A DNA stretch of 64,000 bases from Sphingomonas sp. CCH9-E2 (GTDB lineage: Bacteria; Pseudomonadota; Alphaproteobacteria; Sphingomonadales; Sphingomonadaceae): positions 32,157 through 96,156 of the forward strand of contig NZ_LSJM01000111.1 of NCBI RefSeq assembly GCF_001557215.1, in the 5' to 3' direction. Positions within the stretch are counted from its first letter, which is position 1; each line of letters begins with the position of its first letter. The position numbers and the translations under genes were made by a program. Positions 44,318 through 52,234 of this stretch are shown here, piece by piece. The notes below the pieces were generated by a model, which was given only the letters and a program-made list of their open reading frames with translations, had not been told where the DNA came from and did not search any database.

Positions 44318-45226
44318 TCAGTTCGCCTTTCCGCAATCGCCGGTAAAGCAGGAGGGCAGGGGCCGGTTGGCGGGCAGGAAGCTGTCCTCCACACGGCGCT
44401 CGATCATCTCGAGTTGCGCCAGGTCGCCGCGCATCGCGACATGGCCGCCGGCCTCCAGCGCAAGCAGCGCTGCGCCAAAGGCACCGATGATCTGCGGGTC
44501 GGGCGGGAGGCTGACCGGCAGTTCCAGCGCCTCTGACAGGAACTGCACGGCCGCGGGATTGCGCGCGACCCCACCGGTCATCACCACCGGCGCATGCTTG
44601 CCGATGCCCCCGATCAGGCCGAGCAGGCGGTGCGTGATCGCACGGTGAACGGACATCGCCACATCGGCGCGCTCGGCGCCCCCGGCGAGCAGCGCGATGA
44701 TCTCGGTCTCGGCAAAGGTCGCGCACAGGCTGCTGACCTCCAAATCCTCATGGCCTTGGAGCGCAAGGTCACCGACTTCCGATACCTCGCACTCGAGCGC
44801 ACGGGCCAGCACTTCGTAGAACCGCCCAGTCCCGCTTGCGCATCGGTCGTTCATCGCGAAATTCTCGACCAGCCCGTCCCGGTCGATCAGGATCGCCTTG
44901 CTGTCCTGACCGCCGATATCGACCACCAGCCGCGCGCCGGGCACAAGCATGGCGGCGCCGCGCGCGTGACAGGTGATCTCGGTGAACGTCCGGCCGATCC
45001 CGGGCACCAGCCGCCGACCATATCCGGTGCCGACGGCGTATCCAATCTGCGCCTGCTCGATACCCGCCAGTCCGAGCGCGTGATCGATCGATCGCTGCAT
45101 CCCCGCACGGCTGACCGCGCCCATCTGGACGACCGATGCGGCAACCACGTTGCTTTGCGCGTCAACGATCACCGTCTTCGCTGTCGTCGATCCAAGATCG
45201 ACGCCCATGAAGAAGGCCTCGCTCAT
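44318..45226 (-). CDS. ATP-dependent activase of the 2-hydroxyacyl-CoA dehydratase/benzoyl-CoA reductase family
   Basis: 302 aa BadF/BcrA/HgdC-family ATPase. It would be a homodimer with one bridging [4Fe-4S] cluster that injects a high-energy electron into the partner on ATP hydrolysis. It shows the phosphate-binding GVDLGSTTAKT (8-18), VDIGGQDSKAI (102-112), and the two cluster cysteines at Cys129 (NDRCASGTGRF) and Cys168 (LCATFAETE), nearly the positions in HgdC (127 and 166). TGGVARN follows. Only one activase gene is present, as in dehydratases; benzoyl-CoA reductases use two. ATG 45226 is preferred; a GTG three codons upstream is possible. It is the last gene of a three-gene operon. Confidence 0.93.
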   Translation of the reverse strand: MSEAFFMGVDLGSTTAKTVIVDAQSNVVAASVVQMGAVSRAGMQRSIDHALGLAGIEQAQIGYAVGTGYGRRLVPGIGRTFTEITCHARGAAMLVPGARLVVDIGGQDSKAILIDRDGLVENFAMNDRCASGTGRFYEVLARALECEVSEVGDLALQGHEDLEVSSLCATFAETEIIALLAGGAERADVAMSVHRAITHRLLGLIGGIGKHAPVVMTGGVARNPAAVQFLSEALELPVSLPPDPQIIGAFGAALLALEAGGHVAMRGDLAQLEMIERRVEDSFLPANRPLPSCFTGDCGKAN

Positions 45227-45259
45227 GTCACCCACCGGTGCCGCCTGGCTCGGAAGGGA

Positions 45260-46609
45260 TCACGCCGCCGACCGCATCTTGGCGCGACGCACGTCGATTG
45301 TCTCGAGCAGCGCCTCCAGGCGCGTCTCGAGGATCTCCGGCTTGTAGAACGACTCGTCTGCGATATCCCCTTCGAAGAACATCGACGGGAGGCCGAGCTT
45401 GTCCTGCGCCGACTTTGCGAGCAGGTGCTGGGTGTTGGTGAACGCGCGGCAGGTCCGCGTCGAATGGAACACGATGCCGTCGACGCCATAATCCACGCAA
45501 TCGCGATTGGTGAGATATTCCAGCGTCTTCACACCATGATTCATCGGACAGAGCAGATAGTGCTGCGCCATGCCGCGGATCGGATCCTCGGGATCGATCA
45601 GATGCGGTTCCTGCCAAAAAGCGTTGTGCGTGTATCGGCCGCAGATCACTGCCACGTCATGCTCGGCAAAGGTCCGCGCGAGCACGCCCAGCTTGTTCCA
45701 ATTCATGATGCCGTCGAAATAGAGGCGGTAGCGCTCGTTCTGAATTGCTGGAATGCCCTGCTCCACTCGCATTGCGACCTCGTCGCGGATGGCGCGGAAA
45801 TAGTCGACCAGTTCGTCGCTCGCGGGCAGGAAGTTGATGTGCGCGACGCTGGCGATCCAGTCCCAGAACGTCATCGGGGTGGGCGACACGCCCTTGCACA
45901 TCGCCATCGCCTCGCGGCGCAGCATCGATGCCGCCTTGATCTGCCCCATGATGCGGCGCAGCGCGTCCCAGTCGAACGGGCGGCCGGTCATCTGCTCCAG
46001 GAACTCGACCAGCGCATACAGCTGCTTCGACACGAAGTCGGTCGCTTCCTCCCACTCCTGCCCGCGCAGGTACATCGCATCCGGCTTCGAGCCCCACAGG
46101 AACGGCATCGAGATGTTGAAGATCGGCACTTCCTTGCCGAAGACCCGATAGGTGATCTCGTCCCATTGCTGCCCGGTGCTGCACCCGGCATAGGCGTTGA
46201 CGAAGAAGTTCGGCACAGGGAGCTTGCTCGCGAGATGCTCGCGATCCGCTTCGTTCACGATGCCGTTCTTGGCATCTTCAGCGCCCTTCTTTGCAAGGAC
46301 CGCACAGCCCAGATGCGTACGTGCATAGGAACAGAGCTCGTCGACATAGCCATATTCCTTGCCGGCCAGCTGCGCTGTCTTCTCCAGCCGCTGCGCCGCG
46401 AGCCGGGCAGAGAACGCCTCGCCATGCACCCATTCGATACCGGCGGCCTGGAAGAACGGATTGACCGCGTCGCCATTGTACCAGACGACCTGCGCGCCTC
46501 GCTCGCGTGCCGTGAAGATGTTCTCCCAATAATCGCTGACCATATGCCGACCCGCAGCATTCGCGGCCAACCTGGTGGTCTTGTCGGTTTGCACGGCGGC
46601 CTGAACCAT
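45260..46609 (-). CDS. 2-hydroxyacyl-CoA dehydratase/benzoyl-CoA reductase-type subunit (HgdA/BcrB-like)
   Basis: 449 aa. Three cysteines sit where the cluster ligands of this family occur: Cys93 (ELCSYARTHLG), Cys143 (NAYAGCSTGQQWDEI) and Cys387 (FHSTRTCRAF). The YLLCPMNHGVKTLEYL region precedes the last ligand. It starts 12 bases after its partner gene. With the 417-aa subunit it should form the heterodimer that receives the activase electron and either eliminates water from a 2-hydroxyacyl-CoA or reduces an aromatic or unsaturated thioester. Length is closer to BcrB (about 435) than to HgdA (about 475). Family identity is firm; the reaction is open. Confidence 0.92.
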   Translation of the reverse strand: MVQAAVQTDKTTRLAANAAGRHMVSDYWENIFTARERGAQVVWYNGDAVNPFFQAAGIEWVHGEAFSARLAAQRLEKTAQLAGKEYGYVDELCSYARTHLGCAVLAKKGAEDAKNGIVNEADREHLASKLPVPNFFVNAYAGCSTGQQWDEITYRVFGKEVPIFNISMPFLWGSKPDAMYLRGQEWEEATDFVSKQLYALVEFLEQMTGRPFDWDALRRIMGQIKAASMLRREAMAMCKGVSPTPMTFWDWIASVAHINFLPASDELVDYFRAIRDEVAMRVEQGIPAIQNERYRLYFDGIMNWNKLGVLARTFAEHDVAVICGRYTHNAFWQEPHLIDPEDPIRGMAQHYLLCPMNHGVKTLEYLTNRDCVDYGVDGIVFHSTRTCRAFTNTQHLLAKSAQDKLGLPSMFFEGDIADESFYKPEILETRLEALLETIDVRRAKMRSAA

Positions 46610-46620
46610 GGTGGATACTC

Positions 46621-47874
46621 CTAGGCGATCGGACTGAGGTTAGGGGTGAGTTGCGCGGCGCTCCTGGCCGGGGCTGATCGCTTGCGATGAACGCGCTCGA
46701 ACAACGCTTCCAATCGGGTGCGGATCGTCTCCTCCGGCACGCCCTCATGCTCGGTCTCCAGCAACAAATGCGGGACCTCATGTGCGTCAAGACCGCGCCG
46801 CAGCTCGGGATAGTAAAGCATGTGCGGTTCGCAGAACTTGGCCATCAGCACGATGATGGCCTCTGCCCCGCTACGCTGCGTCGCGCGGAGCAGATAGCCG
46901 TCCCAATCGACGTCGTTCTGCACGCGCGTAGGACAGGGAACAGCGGTATTCCGGTCGAGATACCAGCGGGTCAGCGCGTCGATCGGTTCGATATCCTCGG
47001 GCGCATCGGTCGAGATGAAGCGGAAGCCGTGGTAGAGATCGTCATCCACGACCAAGCCGCCCGCATCCTCGATCAGATCAAGCAATTCGACCTGCGGGGC
47101 GTGGCAGAAATGACCGGACAAATGAACCTTGACGCGCGAACCGTCCTGCACCAGCGGCGCTGCGGCAAGGTGCAACCGGCGCAGCAAGGCCGTGTGTTCG
47201 CGCACGTCCATGACCATGCTGGACTTCACGATCGCCTGCAGGTCGCTGGCCGTGACCCAGATACGCCCCTCCCGCCTGGCCGCGAAAATCTCGCGCTGGA
47301 GCCGGCGGTTCTCGTTGCGTGCCGCGATGCTGCGGCGCAAATCGTCCGGCGTCACCGCTCGCCCGACGAACTCGCTCAGTTCGGCGACCAATGTCTCAAG
47401 GCTGCGTTTCGCTTCGCCGAAGCTCCAGGGATCGCCCATGGCGGAGATGAGCTGGCTGAAGAAGAGCGGCTTGTCGGGATAGAAAGCGCGGATCACGTCC
47501 GCCGCGCCAAATAGCTGGATGCAATGGTCGGCGAAGACGAAGCCGTCATATCCACCCATTCGCTGCAGGCCCGCTTGGTCGGCGAGGTTGCGGGTATAGC
47601 CGCAGTTGAACTCGACCAGCAGCGTATTGCCGACCGTGATCGGCTCGCGAGTCTCCTGGATGATGACTGGAAGCGCACCGCACGCATCGACGATCTCGAG
47701 CGGCAGGTTCATCGGGAGGACGCCCAACACCCGCCGTCCCGACTGCCGCTTCCATTCCGTTACATAGGCGGAGGGATCGGCTGCGACTTCACGCAGCCGC
47801 GTGAGCGGAGCGCCCGCATTGAAGGTCGCGCCGATGTCGGTTCGGTCCATTTGAATATCTGCGCCTGCCATCAT
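46621..47874 (-). CDS. 2-hydroxyacyl-CoA dehydratase/benzoyl-CoA reductase-type subunit (HgdB/BcrC-like)
   Basis: 417 aa, partner of the 45260 product. EWKRQSGRRVLGVLPMNLPLEIVDACGALP matches the BcrC/HgdB N-terminal domain, where many members have Cys in the LPMNLP segment. Cys91 (FNCGYTRN), Cys118 (ADHCIQL) and Cys348 (KFCEPHMLYYPELRRGLD) are candidate ligands. The ending LLETEHEGVPEETIRTRLEALFE is typical. It is longer than BcrC by about 30 residues, mostly an Ala/Arg-rich C-terminal tail. First gene of the operon; the start is uncertain among ATG 47874, 47871 and 47850. A TTAATGAG motif lies 30-47 bases upstream. Confidence 0.9.
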   Translation of the reverse strand: MMAGADIQMDRTDIGATFNAGAPLTRLREVAADPSAYVTEWKRQSGRRVLGVLPMNLPLEIVDACGALPVIIQETREPITVGNTLLVEFNCGYTRNLADQAGLQRMGGYDGFVFADHCIQLFGAADVIRAFYPDKPLFFSQLISAMGDPWSFGEAKRSLETLVAELSEFVGRAVTPDDLRRSIAARNENRRLQREIFAARREGRIWVTASDLQAIVKSSMVMDVREHTALLRRLHLAAAPLVQDGSRVKVHLSGHFCHAPQVELLDLIEDAGGLVVDDDLYHGFRFISTDAPEDIEPIDALTRWYLDRNTAVPCPTRVQNDVDWDGYLLRATQRSGAEAIIVLMAKFCEPHMLYYPELRRGLDAHEVPHLLLETEHEGVPEETIRTRLEALFERVHRKRSAPARSAAQLTPNLSPIA

Positions 47875-47904
47875 CCCATCCGCCGACTTTATGCCGCCAT
47901 CTCT

Positions 47905-47921
47905 TTAATGAGCATCACTCA
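47905..47921. promoter_or_regulatory. TTAATGAG-CATC-ACTCA motif upstream of the dehydratase operon
   Basis: 17-base match to the site at 39250-39266 (TTAATGAG, four variable bases, ACTCA). Located 31-47 bases before ATG 47874, where an operator or activator site would act. Confidence 0.4.
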
Positions 47922-48034
47922 CACAATTTGCAAGCCCGCCATCGTTTGATTTCCCTCACAGATTATGGGTCCAGCCAATCGCAACGCGGACTATTAAGTA
48001 TCTCTCAACTAGGCTGATCCCGATGAACGGCGCA

Positions 48035-49279
48035 TCAGCCCGTATGACTCTGGTCGGTCGCACGGCCCGTCATCAGCATCCACGACAGGATCGCGATCAC
48101 GACCGTACAGGCGCCGACCAGCGCCCCAAGAACGAGAAACACGCTGTCACGCGAGGCTGCCGAACTGATCAGCGCCGCACCGAGTGCGGGTCCAAGCAAC
48201 GATCCCAGTCGCCCCACGCCGATCGCCCATCCTACCCCGCGGCCTTGGAACTGCGGCGGGTAGAACGATGCAGAGAACACCATCAACGCGATCTGTCCGC
48301 CGATCACTGCGATCCCTAGGATCAACAGGCCAGCGGAAGCGACCCATCCGCTGGCCGGGCCAAGAACATGAATGACCAATGCCGCTACCGTGCCAAGCGC
48401 GTAGAGTGCCCCTAATATCGGGCCCACCGACCATCGCGCAGCGGCGGCGGCGAAGCCAAGCGTGCCGATGATCGATCCCACATAGATCACCGACCCGCTG
48501 ACCGCTGCGTCGGCAGCAGAGAGCCCGGCCATCGTGAGGATTGAGGGTAGCCAGTTGAGCAACAGGAAGGTGGCCGTGAACCCGAGCAACATCGCGACCC
48601 AGAGCATTGCGGTTCGCACGCCGCGCCCGTGGCCGAACAAGCCGCCGCGCTGTTGCTCGGCTTTATCGACACTAGATGCGCTGGGTGTAAGCGATGGAAA
48701 CATGATGGCGAGCGCGACTGCGAGCGCCAGTGTGATACCGCCGCTGATGATGAAAAGCAGCGGCCAATTGCCCGACGCTAGCAATCGAGAGCCGACCAGC
48801 GATGCTATGAGATATCCGCATGGTGCGCCGACATAGACGACTAAGGCCAGTCGGGAGCCGCGAGCGCCTGCAGCGAGGCTTGTGCAGATCGCAATGATGC
48901 AGACAAGCGCGCCGCCGACGCCGGCTCCTCCGAAGAAGCGCACGACGCTGAGCAGCGCGATGCCTCCGGTGAAGGGGACGGCCAGAGTGGAGAACCCGAC
49001 CGTCGTGACAGCTACCAGCAATGTTGTCTTCCGCCCCACCTTGTCGGCTGCCCAACCAGCCAGAACCGACCCGACGACCAGTCCAGCGGAGAAGGCAACG
49101 AGCGCAGGACCGAAAGCGGCCAAGGGCAAGTCCCAGTCTTTGGCAATCAGCGGCACGGCAATCGCCAGCGTCTGGGTATCGATACCGTCCACCAGAGCTG
49201 CCACGAAGCAGAACGTGAGGACACGTAGATTTAACTTCGGGCTCGATGCCGAGTCCCCGCTCCTGAGCGCTTCGCGCAT
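48035..49279 (-). CDS. MFS transporter, aromatic acid:H+ symporter (AAHS) type
   Basis: 414 aa with 12 predicted membrane segments. ATG 49279 follows GGGAGAGG. The N-terminal segment CFVAALVDGIDTQTLAIAVPLIAKDW resembles the DGxD motif of PcaK/BenK-type carriers, and GWAADKVGRKTTLL is the loop 2-3 MFS signature. The central loop is SVDKAEQQRGG. It would carry an aromatic or alicyclic carboxylate across the inner membrane, complementing the TonB receptor. The promoter contains a GTTTAC operator-like site, linking it to the ring-degradation operons. Confidence 0.92.
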   Translation of the reverse strand: MREALRSGDSASSPKLNLRVLTFCFVAALVDGIDTQTLAIAVPLIAKDWDLPLAAFGPALVAFSAGLVVGSVLAGWAADKVGRKTTLLVAVTTVGFSTLAVPFTGGIALLSVVRFFGGAGVGGALVCIIAICTSLAAGARGSRLALVVYVGAPCGYLIASLVGSRLLASGNWPLLFIISGGITLALAVALAIMFPSLTPSASSVDKAEQQRGGLFGHGRGVRTAMLWVAMLLGFTATFLLLNWLPSILTMAGLSAADAAVSGSVIYVGSIIGTLGFAAAAARWSVGPILGALYALGTVAALVIHVLGPASGWVASAGLLILGIAVIGGQIALMVFSASFYPPQFQGRGVGWAIGVGRLGSLLGPALGAALISSAASRDSVFLVLGALVGACTVVIAILSWMLMTGRATDQSHTG

Positions 49280-49332
49280 TTGCCTCTCCCAGCAGCATCG
49301 CGCCACCTATCCGGCACAATAAGGGGGAAGCC

Positions 49333-49354
49333 GTAAACTAGTAAACCATTTTAC
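49333..49354. promoter_or_regulatory. GTTTAC operator-like repeats upstream of the MFS transporter
   Basis: On the minus strand GTAAAA-TG-GTTTAC (49354 to 49341) is followed by TA and a further GTTTAC (49338 to 49333). The site lies 55-75 bases upstream of the transporter start. Member of the five-site family. Confidence 0.5.
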
Positions 49355-49507
49355 GACGATCGAACACTATCGGAACGCCACAAGACAGAACCTGCGGCAG
49401 CGAGTTCCAAGGCAAGGAGCCTGCGACCCCGCCGTGTCATCACAGAGAGCGATCACAAGTCGCCTTTGGAACGTACTGCGTTAGCGATAGGAATGGTCGC
49501 GCTCACT

Positions 49508-49618
49508 AAGCCCCGAGCGAAGCGCCTGCTGTCCGGGCTTATCATATGCGGCATCTGCGGGTCGAACTTCACGATCAGCGGCAAGGACTGTTATCGCTGT
49601 GCCGCGGAGAAAAAGCGA
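49508..49618 (+). pseudogene. Serine recombinase zinc-ribbon remnant
   Basis: The frame reads KPRAKRLLSGLIICGICGSNF, then TISGKDCYRCAAEKKR, which is the recombinase zinc-beta-ribbon region of large serine recombinases (LLSGLxxCGxCGxxxxxxGKxRYxC). Neither the catalytic domain upstream nor a coiled-coil domain downstream is present, and the frame continues into unrelated sequence. Fragment of a lost mobile element. Confidence 0.6.
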
Positions 49619-49912
49619 CAACATCGACCTGTCAGGGTCAATAAAGCGGCGCCTCAAGCGCATACGACCGAAGATACTTTTCATTGTCCTGCTTATTCTG
49701 GTCCCACCCTCTCAGGAGTTAAGATCTCCGACGAACCGGCGGTGTTCGATGATGGCGAACATTTTTGCTGGTCATGGCTGTCGTTGACGCGCGCAGGAAA
49801 TCAACGGTTGGCAGCATTGCTGGGCCATGGTTCTTGTGGCGCGATTGATAGACGGCCAGACTAAGATCGAGCAGCGTTTACTCAAATTTCCTGTGTGAGC
49901 GGTGCCTGCTGA

Positions 49913-50119
49913 TTTCGGTGGTCGAGTCGCCGACGAGAGAAACCGGCTGAATGGAGCCAGGCTCAAATTGCAGAAGTAGCCGGGTTGCGGCGTGAGACGA
50001 TCTCCCGATTAGAGCTGGGTCGCTGCATACCGGTAGCGGAGACCGTATTCCGTCTGGAACCTGCTTTGGATCTTGAGCCCGGCTCCCTGTGCCTGGATGG
50101 CTGGGATGGGCACCCCTAA
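49913..50119 (+). pseudogene. XRE-family helix-turn-helix remnant without a start codon
   Basis: An open frame with no in-frame start reads SQAQIAEVAGLRRETISRLE, then LGRCIPVAETVFRLEPALDL, a normal XRE HTH and linker, ending in a GWDGHP tail at the stop 50117-50119. The 5' part seems to be missing. Its end overlaps the next HTH gene, which suggests a former two-gene regulator pair. Confidence 0.5.
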
Positions 50120-50382
50120 ACGACACAAATCTGGGGCCAGCATCACGCCGGCGACGGCGACAGCTCAAGCTGTCGCTCTCTGTTGTGGCGAGCAAAGCTG
50201 GTGTCAGTCCCGCGACCCTTTCCCGCTTCGAGCGAGAGGACGGCACCACTCCATCGCTCGTTCGCACTGAACTAACGGAGCTAGAAACTCAGTTCCAATT
50301 TCCAGTTCGGAAGGAGTTGGCCACTGCCCTGGGTTTCGACAGCCTGGAAGCATACACGGGCTGGTGCGCGCGCCGTGAGTAA
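50089..50382 (+). CDS. Small XRE-type DNA-binding protein
   Basis: Up to 97 aa; the GTG at 50089 is the furthest start and the true one may lie further in. RRRRRQLKLSLSVVASKAGV followed by SPATLSRFEREDG is an XRE-like HTH, with the C-terminal helix LATALGFDSLEAYTGWCARRE. Overlaps the preceding remnant by about 30 bases in another frame. Possibly still functional; a role in the former mobile element or as an orphan regulator is a guess. Confidence 0.5.
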   Translation: MPGWLGWAPLNDTNLGPASRRRRRQLKLSLSVVASKAGVSPATLSRFEREDGTTPSLVRTELTELETQFQFPVRKELATALGFDSLEAYTGWCARRE

Positions 50383-50560
50383 CACGGCATTGATGCTTGC
50401 AATGCTGAGCGACGACACACCGCAATCCGACTCGAAATCGCCGCGGCCACCGGCGCGGAACATCGGTTCTTACCGCACTTTTACCGCACCGCAACTGGTC
50501 GAAGCATGTATCGAGGTCAACAAAAAGCACGCTAACTCATTAAAATAGCAGTCTTTGTCA

Positions 50561-50609
50561 TGGTGGGCGTGGCGAGGATTGAACTTGCGGCCCCTGCGAT
50601 GTCCACACT
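50561..50609 (-). repeat. tRNA 3'-half-like fragment, putative attachment site
   Basis: Read on the minus strand, the stretch has an anticodon-loop-like GGACAT, a T-arm with the loop TTCAATC flanked by GCAAG and CTCGC, and ends in an acceptor strand GCCCACCA with encoded CCA. The T-stem has a central mismatch and no 5' half can be folded, so it is not a gene. It resembles the 3' end of an alphaproteobacterial tRNA-Val. Such partial copies are typical of attachment sites left by integrating elements. Confidence 0.45.
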
Positions 50610-50963
50610 GTACTTGCATTGCCGGGGCGCACCTAGCGACGATCATCGCTAAGAGCGATGAATGCAGCTATTGACGCCCCCGGCAAAGATGTCGACTATA
50701 AGGACTAGAAGTCGCACGAATGGCGTTCGACGTGTACAGAGAATGGGTACAGAGGCTCTCCTGCACCGTCTGAAAATCGGCGGATTCCCACCATTTCGCA
50801 GACTTCGAGGCCCCTCCCGTAGGGGTCACCAGCGTCAAGCGAGAAATGGCAGAATTGCGCCATTGCAGATGACCTGGCTAAAGCGGCTCCCACTTTTTGT
50901 CCCGCACTTCTTCGTCACTTCGGGACATTGCGGGACGATCTGGCCCGACAGCCTTCAACAAAC

Positions 50964-51425
50964 TCATGCAACTTCCACTACCGCGTCGATCTCCACTGCG
51001 ACGTTTCGCGGTAGACGATACACGCCGACACTCGACCGGGCGTGGCGACCGCGTTCGCCGAAGATTTCGACCATCAAGGACGAAGCACCGTTGATCACTT
51101 GCGGGATCTGCGAAAAATCGCTCGCGCACTGAACAAACCCGCCCAGCTTTACGACGCGCACGACGCGATCGAGATCGCCCTCCAATGCCGCATTCATCTG
51201 CGCGAGCAGGTTGATACCGCACAGGCGCGCCGCCTGGATCGCCGTTTCCAGATCGACGTCTGCGCCTACGGTGCCGGTGAAGCTCACATCGTCGTTCAGC
51301 GAGACCTGACCAGAAATGTAGAGATGACTGCCGCTGATCGTCCATGGCAGATATTCGGCTTTGGGAACCAGCGGTGTTGGCAGGCGAATGCCTGCAGCGG
51401 CGAGGCGGTCAGTTATGCCGGGCAT
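50964..51425 (-). CDS. RidA-family protein (reactive imine/enamine deaminase)
   Basis: 153 aa of the YjgF/RidA family, Atu1372-like subgroup. It shows ISGQVSLNDD, the FTGTVGADVDLETAIQAARLC segment, the Arg in GRHARSSVGV that binds the substrate carboxylate, and VAVEIDAVVEVA at the end. RidA hydrolyses 2-aminoacrylate and related imines released by PLP dehydratases. A PLP dehydratase gene lies 800 bases away on the other strand. The start overlaps the regulator stop (TGATG), so both are co-translated. Confidence 0.9.
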   Translation of the reverse strand: MPGITDRLAAAGIRLPTPLVPKAEYLPWTISGSHLYISGQVSLNDDVSFTGTVGADVDLETAIQAARLCGINLLAQMNAALEGDLDRVVRVVKLGGFVQCASDFSQIPQVINGASSLMVEIFGERGRHARSSVGVYRLPRNVAVEIDAVVEVA

Positions 51426-52093
51426 CAGCTTTCCTTTGAATCGGCGCGGTTGAGCGTGTTGTAGAGCGTCGCGCGCGAGATACCGAGCGTGTCGGCCGCA
51501 ACCGACGCGCCGCCGCGCAGTTGCAACAGGCCGGAGTCGGCGAGCATGCGGATCGCTTCGCGACGCTGTTCGATGCCGAGCGCACGCGGCTCGGCGGCAT
51601 GGCTCGCCGCGAAGGTTTCGAGCGCGATCCGCACCTCCGAGACGGACCGGGTGCGCAGCGTTTCGGGCACTGGCGCATCGGTGCCGGTTGCGGTCAACTG
51701 TTCGAGCACCCGTTGCGCCGAACCGAGCAGCGACACGTCCATGTTGATGCACAGCGCCGCGACGCAGCGGCCCGATGAATCCCTCAGCCCGACCGAAGTG
51801 CTCTTGGCCGGACGCCCGTTGGGAAAGCTGTTCGGATAGTTTTGCAGCACGTCCGGGAAATCGGGATCGGCCACCCGCAGCACGCCGATTTCCGTCGTGG
51901 GATCACCCAGTTTCCGGCCCGAGATCGGGTTTTCGATCAGCACCAGCGAGTTTTCGGGTCGGGTCAGGTCGTGCAGCACGACTTCGCAGGTTGGCGCGAA
52001 CATGCTCGCCATCGCTTTCGCGATTTTCGCGGCCTCGCGCAGAATCAGCGCGCGCTCGCGCTCACGTGTCGTGCCGTCAAGGTCGGCATTCAT
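51425..52093 (-). CDS. DauR/YheO-like regulator (PAS-like domain plus C-terminal HTH)
   Basis: 222 aa. The N-terminal YheO-like PAS domain includes CEVVLHDLTRPENSLVLIEN and GLRDSSGRCVAALCINMD. The C-terminal HTH is GGASVAADTLGISRATLYNTLNR. ATG 52093 has AGGAG eight bases upstream. DauR represses D-arginine catabolism in Pseudomonas; members usually sense an amino acid and control an adjacent amino-acid operon. It is divergent from the PLP dehydratase/symporter/gamma-glutamyltransferase operon, which it probably controls. Confidence 0.88.
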   Translation of the reverse strand: MNADLDGTTRERERALILREAAKIAKAMASMFAPTCEVVLHDLTRPENSLVLIENPISGRKLGDPTTEIGVLRVADPDFPDVLQNYPNSFPNGRPAKSTSVGLRDSSGRCVAALCINMDVSLLGSAQRVLEQLTATGTDAPVPETLRTRSVSEVRIALETFAASHAAEPRALGIEQRREAIRMLADSGLLQLRGGASVAADTLGISRATLYNTLNRADSKES

Positions 52094-52234
52094 CCTCGGT
52101 CTCCTCATGCATCCGGCGGGCACCGCCACTAAGCAAATTTAATCGAACAGTCCAGCTATTGACAAATAGTCTAATTCGCGCAGCATATGTTCAGCGGGGG
52201 CGCCAATCGTTGCCTCCGGGGGGCTGGAGACCGC

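Larger units (their letters stand above)
49355..50963. other. Gene-poor scar between catabolic cluster and amino-acid locus
   Basis: About 1.6 kb with visibly lower GC and no intact operon. It holds a recombinase remnant, two helix-turn-helix pieces and a tRNA-like 3' end (listed separately). From 50612 to 50963 I see no gene; open frames there are antisense to the RidA gene or random. The layout looks like residue of integration and deletion events. Confidence 0.6.

Noticed and set aside
44594..46624. 676-codon plus-strand open frame opposite the dehydratase genes.
   Set aside because: Antisense shadow of the activase and BcrB-like genes, rich in His/Arg/Asp repeats with no domain. The minus frames carry all diagnostic motifs.
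44318..47874. Calling the trio a bona fide class I benzoyl-CoA reductase.
   Set aside because: Class I reductases use two different activase subunits. Only one is encoded here, and no ring-diene hydratase/6-oxocyclohexene hydrolase set of the Bcr/Bzd type is visible, so the reaction is left open.
50561..50640. Possible complete tRNA gene on the minus strand.
   Set aside because: Only the T-arm and CCA end are convincing. The T-stem has a mismatch and no D-arm or 5' acceptor strand pairs, so it is listed as a fragment.
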